From Botryotinia globosa (lineage: Eukaryota > Ascomycota > Leotiomycetes > Helotiales > Sclerotiniaceae), in the NCBI GenBank assembly GCA_014898425.1, contig RCSZ01000006.1, forward strand, positions 2,630,719 to 2,694,718: a DNA stretch of 64,000 bases. Reading direction: 5' to 3'. Under the pieces are notes generated by a model, which ran no database searches, had not been told where the DNA came from, and saw nothing but the letters and a program-made list of their open reading frames with translations. A program made the position numbers and the translations under genes. This document shows, one piece after another, positions 37,416-47,931 of the stretch (positions are counted from its first letter, which is position 1; each line of letters starts with the position of its first letter).

Positions 37416-38018
37416 CCTCGTGTTAATTAGATGGACTGAACAGTGAAACAGACAGGCAATACTTTGGCATGAAGAACCCGTAAATTTAACGTAGTCGCCT
37501 ATCTATTGTATGGCATTTGCTTCTTTGAGAAATCGAGAAATTGTACTTTTTTGGGACACTGGAAGCCCTGCAAAAATTGAGTTTGAAAGAATCCATGTGC
37601 AGACTTGTGGCAAAAATGCAATGTTATTCCGTGCATCAATCTCGCTCCGCAAGATATTCTAAAAAGAGATGCAATCTAGATGATACATAATGAAAGAGAT
37701 TGTTCGAAAAGACAGTCGCTTACAAGGATCCCAATGAAAGTTTGATTGATCAAGGTAATTCAGTGGATTCGATGTATTTAGCGCGGAAATATTGCTGGAA
37801 ACGAACGTGGTGCACATGGATCCCCAGGAGTATTGAGTACTTTGATGCAACCTAAAAGTTATTGGATTTCATGCCTGTAACCAGCTAATCCGTTTTAATT
37901 AATCTCGACATTGAATTTTGCGTTAACATAGTATATAAGGAATGCAAATCGCATTGAAATTGCTCGATCAGTTCAGTTCTCTCATGTGAGATACGAATTA
38001 CTCGGGTCTTCCTCAATC
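37416..38018 (+). promoter_or_regulatory. Intergenic region and promoter of the second GMC gene
   Basis: TATATAAGG at about 37932-37940 lies some 80 nt before the ATG and is a good TATA box. Nothing else recognised. Confidence 0.55.
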
Positions 38019-39968
38019 ATGCAGATTCATTCTCTTTCGCACATACTCTTTGTGCTGGCGTTAACAATCCCATGCATTAAAGGAAGTAACGCGACTCGGG
38101 GCCGCATACCATCTAGTGGCTTCGGTACACCTGGGGTTGATGCAACATATGATTACGTTGGTAAGAAATCTCCACCCAGCATACAGAAGACACAATTTAA
38201 TCGCACATGATTTCTAGTAATTGGCGGAGGTACTGCTGGGATCACACTTGCCTCGCGGCTTGCCGAAAATTCCAATGCATCGGTAGCAATCATCGAAGCA
38301 GGAGGATTCTATGAGGTAGACAACGGAAACTTCAGCGTCGTACCCGGCCTGGCATTATCTGCTCCATTTCTGGGAACCGCGGTACCTTTTGAGCCGCAGC
38401 CTCTTGTAGACTGGGGACTCGTTTCAACTGCGCAGGCTGGTGCTGGCGGTCGGCAGATTCATTATGCGCAAGGCAAAACTTTGGGAGGTGGTTCGGCCTT
38501 GAATTCTATGGCGTTTCATCGGGCGACCAATGGCACATATCAGCGATGGGCAGATATCGTGGGGGATGATTCCTACACTTTTGCCAATCTATTGCCTTAT
38601 TTCAAAAAATCGGTCCAACTGACGCCACCAAACTTAGCAAAACGCAACACCCCCAACGCGACAACTGTATATGATCCAAGCGTTTTCAGCGAATCTGGTG
38701 GACCCTTGCAGGTGTCCTGGGGAAACTGGGTTGACCCTCCTTTTACGTGGTTTCAAAAAGCTTTCAAAGCAATTGGTCTACCAATTAGCCCAGTAAACTT
38801 CAACAGCGGCATTCTTTCTGGATATGCTGCCTGGATTCCGTCGACGATATCTCCAAGTGATGCTACTCGCTCGTCCTCGCAATCTTCTTTCCTGACTCAA
38901 TCAATCGAATATCCGAACCTGGTGGTTTACACCCAGACCAGAGCAAATCGAGTACTCTTCAATGGCACCGTTGCATCAGGGGTTTCTGTCGCAACACAGG
39001 GCGTCAACTTCACTATATTAGCCAAGAAAGAAGTTATCCTCTCAGCAGGAGTATTTCATTCACCCCAACTATTGATGTTATCAGGTATGTCTAGATCAGC
39101 TCCCGTGTTAGTTGTTGCAGACGATTAATTGACTGTTTGTGTTAAAGGTATTGGACCAAGTGCAACTTTGTCAAGATATGGAATTCCTCTTATATCTGAC
39201 CTATCTGGCGTGGGTCAGAATCTGTGGGATCAGATTATATTTCCTGTCGTCCAGGCGATGGATATCCCGACTGGTGCAGAACTCATCACGGAACCTCAAT
39301 ACTCCCAGAACACCCTGCAGCAATATTTGAATCACGCTGCTGGTCCTCTGAGTTCAGAAAACGGTTTTATCGCATTTGAGAAGATCCCCAAAACTCTGAG
39401 AAGTAACTTCACCCATGCGGCGCTCTCGGATTTGGCATCATTCCCCTCTGATTGGCCGGAAGTTGAATACGTCTCGAATAGTGGAGTAGGCGTAGGCTAC
39501 ATACTCGCGGCACTGACAGCTTCTTTATCAAGAGGCAACGTGACTATTGCGAGTGCAGATGCTTCTGATCCCCCCGTTATCAATCTAGGATGGTTGAGCG
39601 ATCCAAACAATGCAGATGCTCAAGTGGCTGTTGCAGCCGTGAAGCGTATACGACAAGCTTGGTCTTCAATTTCCGCAATCACTATAGGCTCGGAATTGGT
39701 TCCAGGACCTAACATAACAACCGATGCAGCGATTCTGGCTTATGTTCGTGAATCGACTTCGACGATTTTCCATGCAGCTGCGACGTGTAGCATGGGCAAG
39801 CTTGGCGCTCCAGGTGCTGTCGTCGATTCGAAGGCTCGCGTGTTTGGTGTACAGGGGTTGCGAGTGGTGGATAATTCTGTGACGCCTTTTGCAGTGCCAG
39901 GGCATCCACAATCTACTGTATACATGTTAGCAGAAAAAATTGCGGATATTATTCTTCGGGGAAAATAA
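38019..39968 (+). CDS. Secreted GMC-family FAD oxidoreductase
   Basis: Exons 38019-38160, 38218-39084, 39148-39968; 609 residues. Residues 1 to about 22 (MQIHSLSHILFVLALTIPCI) form a signal peptide. The FAD unit VVIGGGTAGITLASRL follows at 47, GKTLGGGSALNS is signature 1, and LSGIGPSATL (across intron 2) is signature 2. Catalytic histidines are His545 in FHAAATCSMG and His589 in PGHPQSTVYMLAE. Many N-x-S/T sites fit a glycoprotein. Length and layout suit the aryl-alcohol-oxidase/choline-dehydrogenase-like group, which includes biosynthetic enzymes such as the patulin synthase type; exact role unknown. ATG 38019 is the only in-frame ATG before the signal peptide. It could act on a lignin-type alcohol or on a cluster metabolite outside the cell. 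Confidence 0.92.
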
Positions 39969-40254
39969 GTTTGGAAATTATATAGAGGTTACAGGCGCAT
40001 TTGATCACATATAATCATGTTGCTCATAATTCGAAGTTGCTTTAAGGAAAGACAACTAGATAATCAAGAGTGGAAGATACGTCGAGAAACTAGCCGTCGG
40101 GGAAAAAGAATTTTTCAGACCATGGATTCATAGAAGCTTTTTCTCTTATTTCTTTAATTTTTATAAAGATCAACCCTCAAACCCTTGATTCTTATTACAT
40201 TCGAGGTTTAGTTATAAATAATAATAATCTACTTATATAAAGAATTATAATATC
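39969..40254. other. 3' flank of the second GMC gene
   Basis: Composition falls to AT-rich at about 40130. Confidence 0.5.
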
Positions 40255-40500
40255 CTTTAATAATACTAAAAGCTTGCAAATCCTTAAACCTTTTGCTTTT
40301 TGAGAAAGTATTATATAATTATATTTATAATTATAAAAATCTAAAAAAGAAATTTTATTGAAAGTTTGTAAACAAAGTCGATTTATCTTTTTTTATTTAG
40401 ATTTTTTAATTTTATTTAGATTTTAGTAGATCACATCACTTCAGATCATCGATTATACTATTGAATTACAAAAGCTATAATATGAAAATAATTTTTATTA
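40255..40500 (-). repeat. SINE-like repeat, copy 1 (degraded)
   Basis: Matches 40990-41222 in the same orientation with many C-to-T/G-to-A changes; for example CTTGCAAATCCTTAAACC here against CCTGCGAGCCCCCGGACC there. Confidence 0.55.
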
Positions 40501-40508
40501 TAGTACTA

Positions 40509-40968
40509 GGGCACAGATAGTTGTCGGACGCTAAAATCACACTAAAAATGATCATTTTGTTCTATATATATAAATAAAAAAGAAATATTTAAAACCGTTA
40601 AAATTAATTAAAATTTTGATCATGTTTTTATTATATAATAAAAACTTAGAATTAATAATTTTTATAATTCTGGAATCTTAGAATATCATTATTTATAAGA
40701 TTGAAATCGAATTCAAAAAAAAAGTTCTTAATTTTCGCTTATTTTACTAGTAAATTTCGATACCTTTAATTTATATCAATTTTCTATATAGATTTTATAA
40801 TCAAAATAAATCCTAACCATAAATCATATTTTTATTATTAAATTTTAATTGAAAATAAATAGAAAAATATAAAATATATTTAATTAAATCTATATTATTA
40901 TCAAAAAATATATAGATAATCTATATAAGTTTTGGTGTGATTTTAGCATCCGATAACTATCTATGCCC
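40509..40968. mobile_element. 460-bp MITE-like element with terminal inverted repeats of about 40 bp
   Basis: Left end GGGCACAGATAGTTGTCGGA pairs with the right end, whose reverse complement starts GGGCATAGATAGTTATCGGA; the match continues through GCTAAAATCACACYAAAA. No target duplication could be read, and there is no transposase frame. It lies between the two SINE-like repeats. Confidence 0.75.
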
Positions 40969-40989
40969 GGTTGCTGTAATATTAAATCT

Positions 40990-41222
40990 ATCAGGGGCCT
41001 GCGAGCCCCCGGACCCCTTGCTTTTTAAGAAAGTATTATATAATTATATTTATAATTATAAAAATCTAAAAAAGAAATTTTATTGAAAGCTTGCAGGCGA
41101 AGTTGGTTTATCTTCTTTTATTCAGATTTTTTAATTTTATTTACATTTTAGTAGGTCATTTCACTTTGAATCATTAATTATACCATTGAACTACGAAAGC
41201 TATAATATTAAAATAATTTTTA
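40990..41222 (-). repeat. SINE-like repeat, copy 2 (better preserved)
   Basis: On the minus strand it begins GCTTTCGTAGTTCAATGGTA, which looks like the 5' part of a tRNA with a Pol III A box (TAGTTCAATGG), and ends in a GC-rich tail GGGGGCTCGCAGGCCCC. A proper B box is not evident, so the tRNA origin is tentative. A tail-only copy lies near 31430-31550 in plus orientation. Confidence 0.4.
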
Positions 41223-41255
41223 TTAATTTTAGGCTCACTACATTCAATATAGCCC

Positions 41256-41955
41256 TCTTCTAATTGATTATATAAGCTTCAATTATATCTATACTAATTA
41301 AACTTCAACCCTTTAGAAAACCCTCAATTTTAAAGCTAGCAATATAAAAAATATATCATTTGAAAGCCCTTAGCTTCTTATATATAGTTACCACTTTTGT
41401 TTTCTTTTTATTCAACTAATTTAAATAATTTTGTTGAAAACCTCTAAGAATCTATACTATGGTTATAATATCAAGAAAGTCAAGCCAATCAAATCGCTTG
41501 AATCGGATCTCACTAAACGAGAGTTCTCTTTTTTCGTGTATATATAATACTAATACCTCGCGAGCGATAAGAATATTAAGGAGGTAAACCTCCAATTATA
41601 TTCGATATAAACTCTTTTCAATTAATTATATAAACTCTAGCTATATCTATACTATTTAAACTTCAACCTTTTGGAAAACCTTTAATTTTGAAGCTAATAT
41701 TATAAAAATTATATCATTTTAAAGCCCTTAATTTCTTCTATATAATTACTACTTTCGTTTTCTTTTTATTCAATTAATTTAGATAATTTTGCTGAAAAAT
41801 CTTAAGAATCTATATTATAGCTACAATATCAAGGAAGTCAAGCTAATCAGATCGCTTGAATCGGGTCTCGCTAAGCAAGAGTTTCTCATTTTTCGTGTGT
41901 ATATAGTACTAATACCTCGCGAGCGACAAGAATATCAAGGAGGTAAACCTTCAAT
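41256..41955 (+). repeat. Tandem duplication of a unit of about 350 bp
   Basis: Units 41256-41613 and 41614-41955 share GAAAGTCAAGCCAATCAAATCG-like and TAATACCTCGCGAGCGA blocks in the same order. Diverged third copy at 14872-15175. The short frame 41789-42004 is not a gene. Confidence 0.8.
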
Positions 41956-42803
41956 AAAATACAATTTGTTCTCAACAAAATATCAATCATTTCATTTCAT
42001 TTAATATTCTAAATTCTATAATATAAATTTTATCTTAATTTCATCTCATTATAATAATAATCATATTTAAATGTTAAAATATTGAATCTTTATATAGATT
42101 TTAAATTCGTTTAAAACGAATATATTAGATGAAGAAATAAAAAGTTCATTAATTAAATATCTTTATATTAAAATATAATATTAATTTAAGAAATCGATTT
42201 AAATTTATTTTGATAAATATAGTAGTAGTAATAGTAAACTTTTAATCGATTCGATTTTTATAATTATATTATTTTATTATCAATAACTGATATTATAGTA
42301 TAATTTGATTTTATTATAGGTTATTAAGTATAATTTGATATTTATATTTAATATATATATAGTAGATTCTCGAAATACATTTTACAGATTAGAAATATAA
42401 TATTGATTAATAATAATTAAATTTAAATAATGTTATAAGAGAATTAACCTTATATAAATCTAATTAGCTCAAAACTATTAATAGTATTGCTTTTAGTATA
42501 ATAGTTATAAGCTCGATATATATTTATAATATAATAATATGATTTTTTATTTTATTATACTTCTTTTATAGAGTTTTAATAAATCTATTTATAAAAAGAT
42601 ATTTCAATAAATTCATATTAATTATTTAATTAAAACTTATTAAAACTCAATATAAAAGTTTTATTCTATTATTCTACTATATCTATACAATCTACTAATT
42701 ATATTTAATAAAAGAATCTAAATTCAATGATATAAAGATATAGAAAAAGATTTATATATATATAATTTAATAAAACTAATATAAAAAGATTATTATCTAT
42801 AAC
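41956..42803. other. AT-rich non-coding DNA
   Basis: A stretch at about 42430-42490 is repeated at 43350-43420, on the other side of the inserted 516-bp LTR. No gene. Confidence 0.5.
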
Positions 42804-43319
42804 TGTGAGAATCTATAATAAGTCTACTAAATCACTTATTAATATCTTACTAATCAAGAGACATATTGATGACTAATACATGTATAATATGATTTTATAT
42901 TATAAAATTATATTATTATATAGTTATTTCATTATATCTCTTATAAAGTTAATTTATAATAGAATAAGAATAGAATAGAACTAAATAGAAGCATATGAAA
43001 GAATGATTAAATTTGATTGATTGTACTTTCTTTTTATTGAATAAAATGATTCCATAAGATTCGATTTAAATCGATCTTATTTCTAAGTATAGAATATACT
43101 AGAATTTCATTATAAACTATATAAACCTGGGATATTCTTCAAAGAAAACCTAGAAAAAGCAAGCAATTTCATCTCAACTCAGCCTAACTCTTATAAATTG
43201 ACTTCAATTCAACTCTTATTATATATATTCGATTCGTCCCTAAGTCTAAAACCGACTAGATCTTCCACTATTATTATAATAATAATTATTCTTATTATTA
43301 TAATATTTAACCTCCAATA
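42804..43319. mobile_element. Solo LTR, family F (516 bp), TSD ATAAC
   Basis: Starts TGTGAGAATCTATAATAAG, ends CCTCCAATA, flanked by ATAAC at 42799-42803 and 43320-43324. Less mutated than the copy at 859-1354. Confidence 0.82.
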
Positions 43320-43324
43320 ATAAC

Positions 43325-44639
43325 TAGCTAATTAACAATCTCGAGAATATATTATAAAAGAATTAAGCTTATATAAATCTAATTAGTTTAAGATTATTCA
43401 AAGTGTCACTTTTAGCGTAATAAATAATAATCTAATTATATAGAGAATATAATATTTCTATTATTTTCTCTATATAAGTTATTATCTAAGATTTTAACAT
43501 TATAACTTTAAAATAAATAAATATGAATATTATTTGAATCTTTTAACAATTGTAAGTCTTTATAGATCTTTTTCTAAGTTTTAGAAAATATAGCTTTTTC
43601 AAAAAGATAATATGAGATTAAAAATGAGATTTTTAATAAGATTATAAGTTGTAATTTGATCTAATTATTAATATAGAATATTTTTCCTATAAAAAGTGAG
43701 GGTTATCCTATACTATTTTTAAAACTTAATTTCTCTTTTCTTCAGGTGAGAATATTTTGAGTAATAAATTTCATAGAAATTTTAAAAATCTAATCCCTAT
43801 TGTTTTCGAAAGAAAAGTTATATAATCTTTTTATAAGAACGTATAGAACGAATGAATAGTTTTTCTTCTTGATAAACTTTTAATTATATTTAAGTAAATG
43901 CTTTCTTAAATTTTATAGTTTTTCAATTGAGATTATAGTATTTTCTTAATTGATTTGAGAATTATATTTTAAAATAATCGAGTATTTTCTTTTTTCTCAT
44001 TTTTTCTTTTCTCTCAAATATTAGTACTATATTCTAAGATAGGATTTTGATTGCTTTTCGGAGATTAAATTAAAGTAGAATTAGAAGTTGAGTTATATAG
44101 AGAATACCATATCCTAGGCTTCTTCTTATAGAGATTAATAATAGAATCTACGAGCAAACATATAATAGTAGGATCTATAATTAATATACTTGTCGAGAAA
44201 TTATCTTTTAGTAAAAAATATTAAAAAGATACTATTTATTATAAGAGATATTCTAATTATAAAGAATCATTGAATTAGTCGTTTAATATTATATAGTAAG
44301 TTATAAATAATATTATACTTTCTTTTATTAGAACTATAAAAACGAAAGATTACTTATTTCCTAAAATCTATAATAATGAAATAAAAGTAAAGTACTTATA
44401 TATATTAGTTATATATATAATAGTGGTAATAAATTCTTAATTAATTCGATTTATATAACTATACTTAAGATTATATAAACTAATAGTAATAGTAAATTCT
44501 TAATCAATTCAATCTATATAGCTATACTAAGACTATATAATACATCTATTCTAATTATATAAAAGAAATAAAAAAAGAAATAAAAATCTTATCTCATTTT
44601 AATGTCGCAGTTAAACTTTTGAATAACCCTTTAAAAATG
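43325..44639. other. AT-rich degraded DNA without genes
   Basis: A near-duplicate pair of about 60 bp with GGTAATAAATTCTTAATTAATTCG occurs at 44420-44530. Nothing else supported. Confidence 0.45.
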
Positions 44640-45200
44640 ATCCTTTCAAATCCTTTAAGTTTTTAATTATATTGGTTTTTTTTTCAAAAACTTTTTATCT
44701 ATAAATTCTCTAATATATTTATAGAGATTTTATACTTTCTATTTTATCATGATAAACCTCTCTTTTTATTTAATTTCTTTCAAATTATTAAAAAATTTAT
44801 AATTAATTATAATATTATATTTCTTTTCTAGAAGTATTTTTATTTTATAAATCTTTACGTATTTTTAAAGGATTATTATTTTATTATTTATAAAACTTAT
44901 ATTTATCTTTTTTTTATAATATATTAATGATATATAATTTATTTTTCTATATCTATTATCTCCTACTGTCGGGATAGGAATCATGTGACCGCACTAGCGC
45001 TTGCGCTAGTGCCTCGGCACTCTAATACAGCGATTTCGTAGTCCTAGCTTTTAGAACCTCGAGTAATATTACAACAGTGTAAATCATAGTACTATATTGA
45101 CTTCACTATTCCCATGGTGATATCAACACCTACTCCTTTTTATTTTGTTAATATTATACTAATAATAAAGTGATTTAACTTTTTAATATAGAATATAATG
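44640..45200 (+). repeat. Direct repeat of about 400 bp, left copy (interrupted by a solo LTR)
   Basis: Matches 46668-47430 once the inserts at 44967-45128 and 46894-47233 are removed. Confidence 0.65.
44967..45128. mobile_element. Solo LTR (162 bp) related to the copia LTR, TSD CCTAC
   Basis: Starts TGTCGGGATAGGAATCATG, ends GGTGATATCAACA, flanked by CCTAC at 44962-44966 and 45129-45133. Contains the hairpin GCACTAGCGCTTGCGCTAGTGC. Shares both terminal motifs with the copia LTR at 22.7 kb (minus strand) but is far less AT-rich. Confidence 0.9.
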
Positions 45201-45974
45201 ATTATATAATTAATTTTAATTTATCTTTGATATATTAGAATTTAAATAAAATCGAAATAATAAATATAGTAATGTTAAAATATTATTATTTTTAGTAATA
45301 TATACTTTATAATAAAAAGTTATTATTCTTTTGATTATAATTTATAATAATTATATGTTATATAAGATAATAATTATCGAGGTAAGTATTGTATAATAAT
45401 AGTATATATTAGTATTGAAATGTTATATATCTATATTAAATATATTATAAATGTTTTTAAAAATCTATTCTTTTTGTATAAAGTAATTATAAATATATTA
45501 GTAGAATATCAATATTTATATTAATATATTTCTTTAAAAAGTTTTTAAGAATTAAAAAAACTATATCTAAGATTTTTTTTATAATAGAAATTCTTTTATA
45601 AAAAAATTAAATATTGAAAAATTTAGATTATTATAAAATCTTTAATTGAATCTTTCTTTTGATTATATTTAATATAATAAATCTATAATTAATAATATCT
45701 ATATTAATATAGATATATTAAATTCCTCTTCTTAATATTAATAATAATATCTTAGGGTTACGGAATTCACCGCCTTGTATAACAACACGTGACTGAGCAT
45801 GACGCTCCTCCGATGTGCCTATTCTCATAATATTCATATAATTTCTTATTCAATTTATATCTATACTCTAAACCCTTAATTAGGCGATCTTCTTACTCAA
45901 TTAGGGTATATAAAATAGATATGATTTTTATAATTATATCTCAAGTCAATCTAGTTTATTATCACTATATATAT
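45200..45974. other. AT-rich DNA with a GC-richer pocket at 45756-45830
   Basis: The pocket (GGTTACGGAATTCACCGCC ... GACGCTCCTCCGATG) looks like another young insertion, but I could not fix its ends. Confidence 0.4.
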
Positions 45975-46208
45975 TGTTGGTTCGAGAAGGATACGGAAGA
46001 CGTAGCACCCACGTAATATAGGTCCTGTATGTCTAATTGTATTCTATCTAAAGAGCTAGCTAAGTGGGAAAGTAGTAGGCCTTATATAGGCACTACTGAA
46101 AGAGCTAGTCTCTTTCGCATTCGCTTAATCCTTTCAATACAGTAGCCTTTGTATTGAGGTCATTTCCTTGAAGTAAATTCCCTATGTGTGAATTCCCTTG
46201 TTCACACA
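45975..46208 (+). mobile_element. Solo LTR, family A (234 bp)
   Basis: Starts TGTTGGTTCGAGAAGG, ends CTTGTTCACACA; flanked by TATAT on both sides. Near-identical to the inverted copy at 7899-8132. Confidence 0.88.
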
Positions 46209-46422
46209 TATATATATCATATGATTAAAATATACCAATCAACATAGTTACTTTTCCGTAATACTTTTCAATTTAAGTAAATAATAATTGTATAATTATA
46301 GGAGAGGGTATAAAATAGTTTTCTGTTTTAAATATAATAAAGATTAAAAAGATTTTTTAAGAAAATCATTTCTTGATTTTTTTATATTTCTATATAATAC
46401 GTTTGTATCTAATTTTAATTAT

Positions 46423-46597
46423 TGTTAGAACGAATGCAGGGTGACAACTAGTATAGAATATAGGTGTAGGTATATTATAAGAATACTTTTCCTTTATCCC
46501 CTTCAAACTCCTTTTTAGAGTTATATATATATGTATAAAAACTCTTTACATTTAAATAATAATCGGCCCGGCGCTGAATCGACTAATGCTCGTAACA
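46423..46597. mobile_element. Solo LTR-like insertion (175 bp), TSD ATTAT
   Basis: Starts TGTTAGAACGAATGCAGGG, ends AATGCTCGTAACA, flanked by ATTAT at 46418-46422 and 46598-46602. Confidence 0.85.
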
Positions 46598-46667
46598 ATT
46601 ATATTAAAGTAAGCAAAAATGAAAATAAAATACTTATCTTTTTCTTGAATTTCCTGATTATATTTTT

Positions 46668-47430
46668 GAATAATCTTTTAAGTAATCTTTTTCAATCCTT
46701 TGAGTTTTTTATTATATTATTCATTCTATTTAAAAATCTTTTATTTATAAATCTTTTAATATATTTATAAAAACTCTATACTTTTTACTTTATTATAATA
46801 TTTATTCTTTTATTATTCAATTTTTTTCAAAATATTATAAAAATTATAATTAATTATAATATTATATTCCTCTTATAAAATTATCTTTATTCTTATTAGG
46901 GCTTAGTAGTAGGGAGTACACTGGGAAAGGTTCGATAATCTTAATAAGAGATTATATAAGAAGGTATATTATATTCTACTCGAAACTAATCTTATACTCT
47001 AGTTTATTCAAAGTATACTTAACTATTTATATTACTTTTACAAAACTTTAATATTTTCATTCTATCTATATTTCTTTTCATAATATTATTCATTATAAGC
47101 CTATCATAAATTAAACTAGCAACCCTAGGATTAGGTTTTACTAATACTAACTTCCCAGTAGTTGTCAAGGGATCAGTCCTTAGTAACACCAAGGTTATTC
47201 GACTGACTACCCGAACCGTGTCCTGCGCCGACAATTCTCTAGTTTTTTAAATCTTTTTAAAGATTTTTTTTTATAACCCTTAATTTATTATTCATAAGAC
47301 TTGTATTTATCTTCTCTTATAATATATCAATAATATATAATTTCTTTTTGATATTTATTATTTATTATTTCTTTTTATTTAGTTAATATTATTTCAATAA
47401 TAAAACTCAATCTTTTATTTGAATTACTAT
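46668..47430 (+). repeat. Direct repeat of about 400 bp, right copy (interrupted by a solo LTR)
   Basis: Partner of 44640-45200; blocks such as TATAATTAATTATAATATTATATT are shared. Confidence 0.65.
46894..47233 (-). mobile_element. Solo LTR-like insertion (340 bp), TSD ATTCT
   Basis: Minus strand starts TGTCGGCGCAGGACACGG; plus strand starts TATTAGGGCTTAG (TG mutated to TA). Exact duplication ATTCT at 46889-46893 and 47234-47238. The 71-codon frame inside is not a gene. Confidence 0.88.
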
Positions 47431-47534
47431 CCTCTTGTTGATATGAGTTATTACGAATAGTAAATACTTAAATTATTCTTTAGAATAATAGCTATAAGTA
47501 AATTTAATTAAAAACAAACTTATAATGTTCATTG

Positions 47535-47900
47535 TCAATAAATTCCAAGTCCCTTCCATAAGCAAATAAGCAAGAAAACGATAAGTATAAGTGCTTTTCA
47601 ATCACTCCCTAAGATATTCATTGTAAGTCGCAGAACGCAAGTCGTAAATCGTAAGATATAAACCTCGCAGACTAAATTTCAAGTCCGTTCGCCCATTAAA
47701 TAAGCGAGCAAGTACAGTGAACGTTATCCAAACACCTCTGAAGGTATCCATCCTAAGCTGTAAAAGAATAAGACACACCTAACTTCAAGTCCTTTCGATA
47801 AATAAACAAATATACACCGTTGGGTATCTCAGGTTATCATCCAAACGTTGCAAATCCCATGATATCTATCTATTGTAAGCCACAAGTCGTGAATCGCAAA
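47535..47900. repeat. Three degenerate tandem units of about 120 bp, 3' of the next gene
   Basis: Each starts CCAAGTCCCTTCCATAAG / TCAAGTCCGTTCGCCC / TCAAGTCCTTTCGATAAAT and contains a TATTCATTGTAAGTCGCA-like block (clear in units 1 and 3). Lies just beyond the stop codon of the gene at 47932-49515. Confidence 0.6.
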
Positions 47901-47931
47901 TCCCAACACCCAACCAACCCAGCTCTTTTCA

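Noticed and set aside
39139..39925. Frames of 61-81 codons on both strands
   Set aside because: Shadows of the secreted GMC oxidoreductase.
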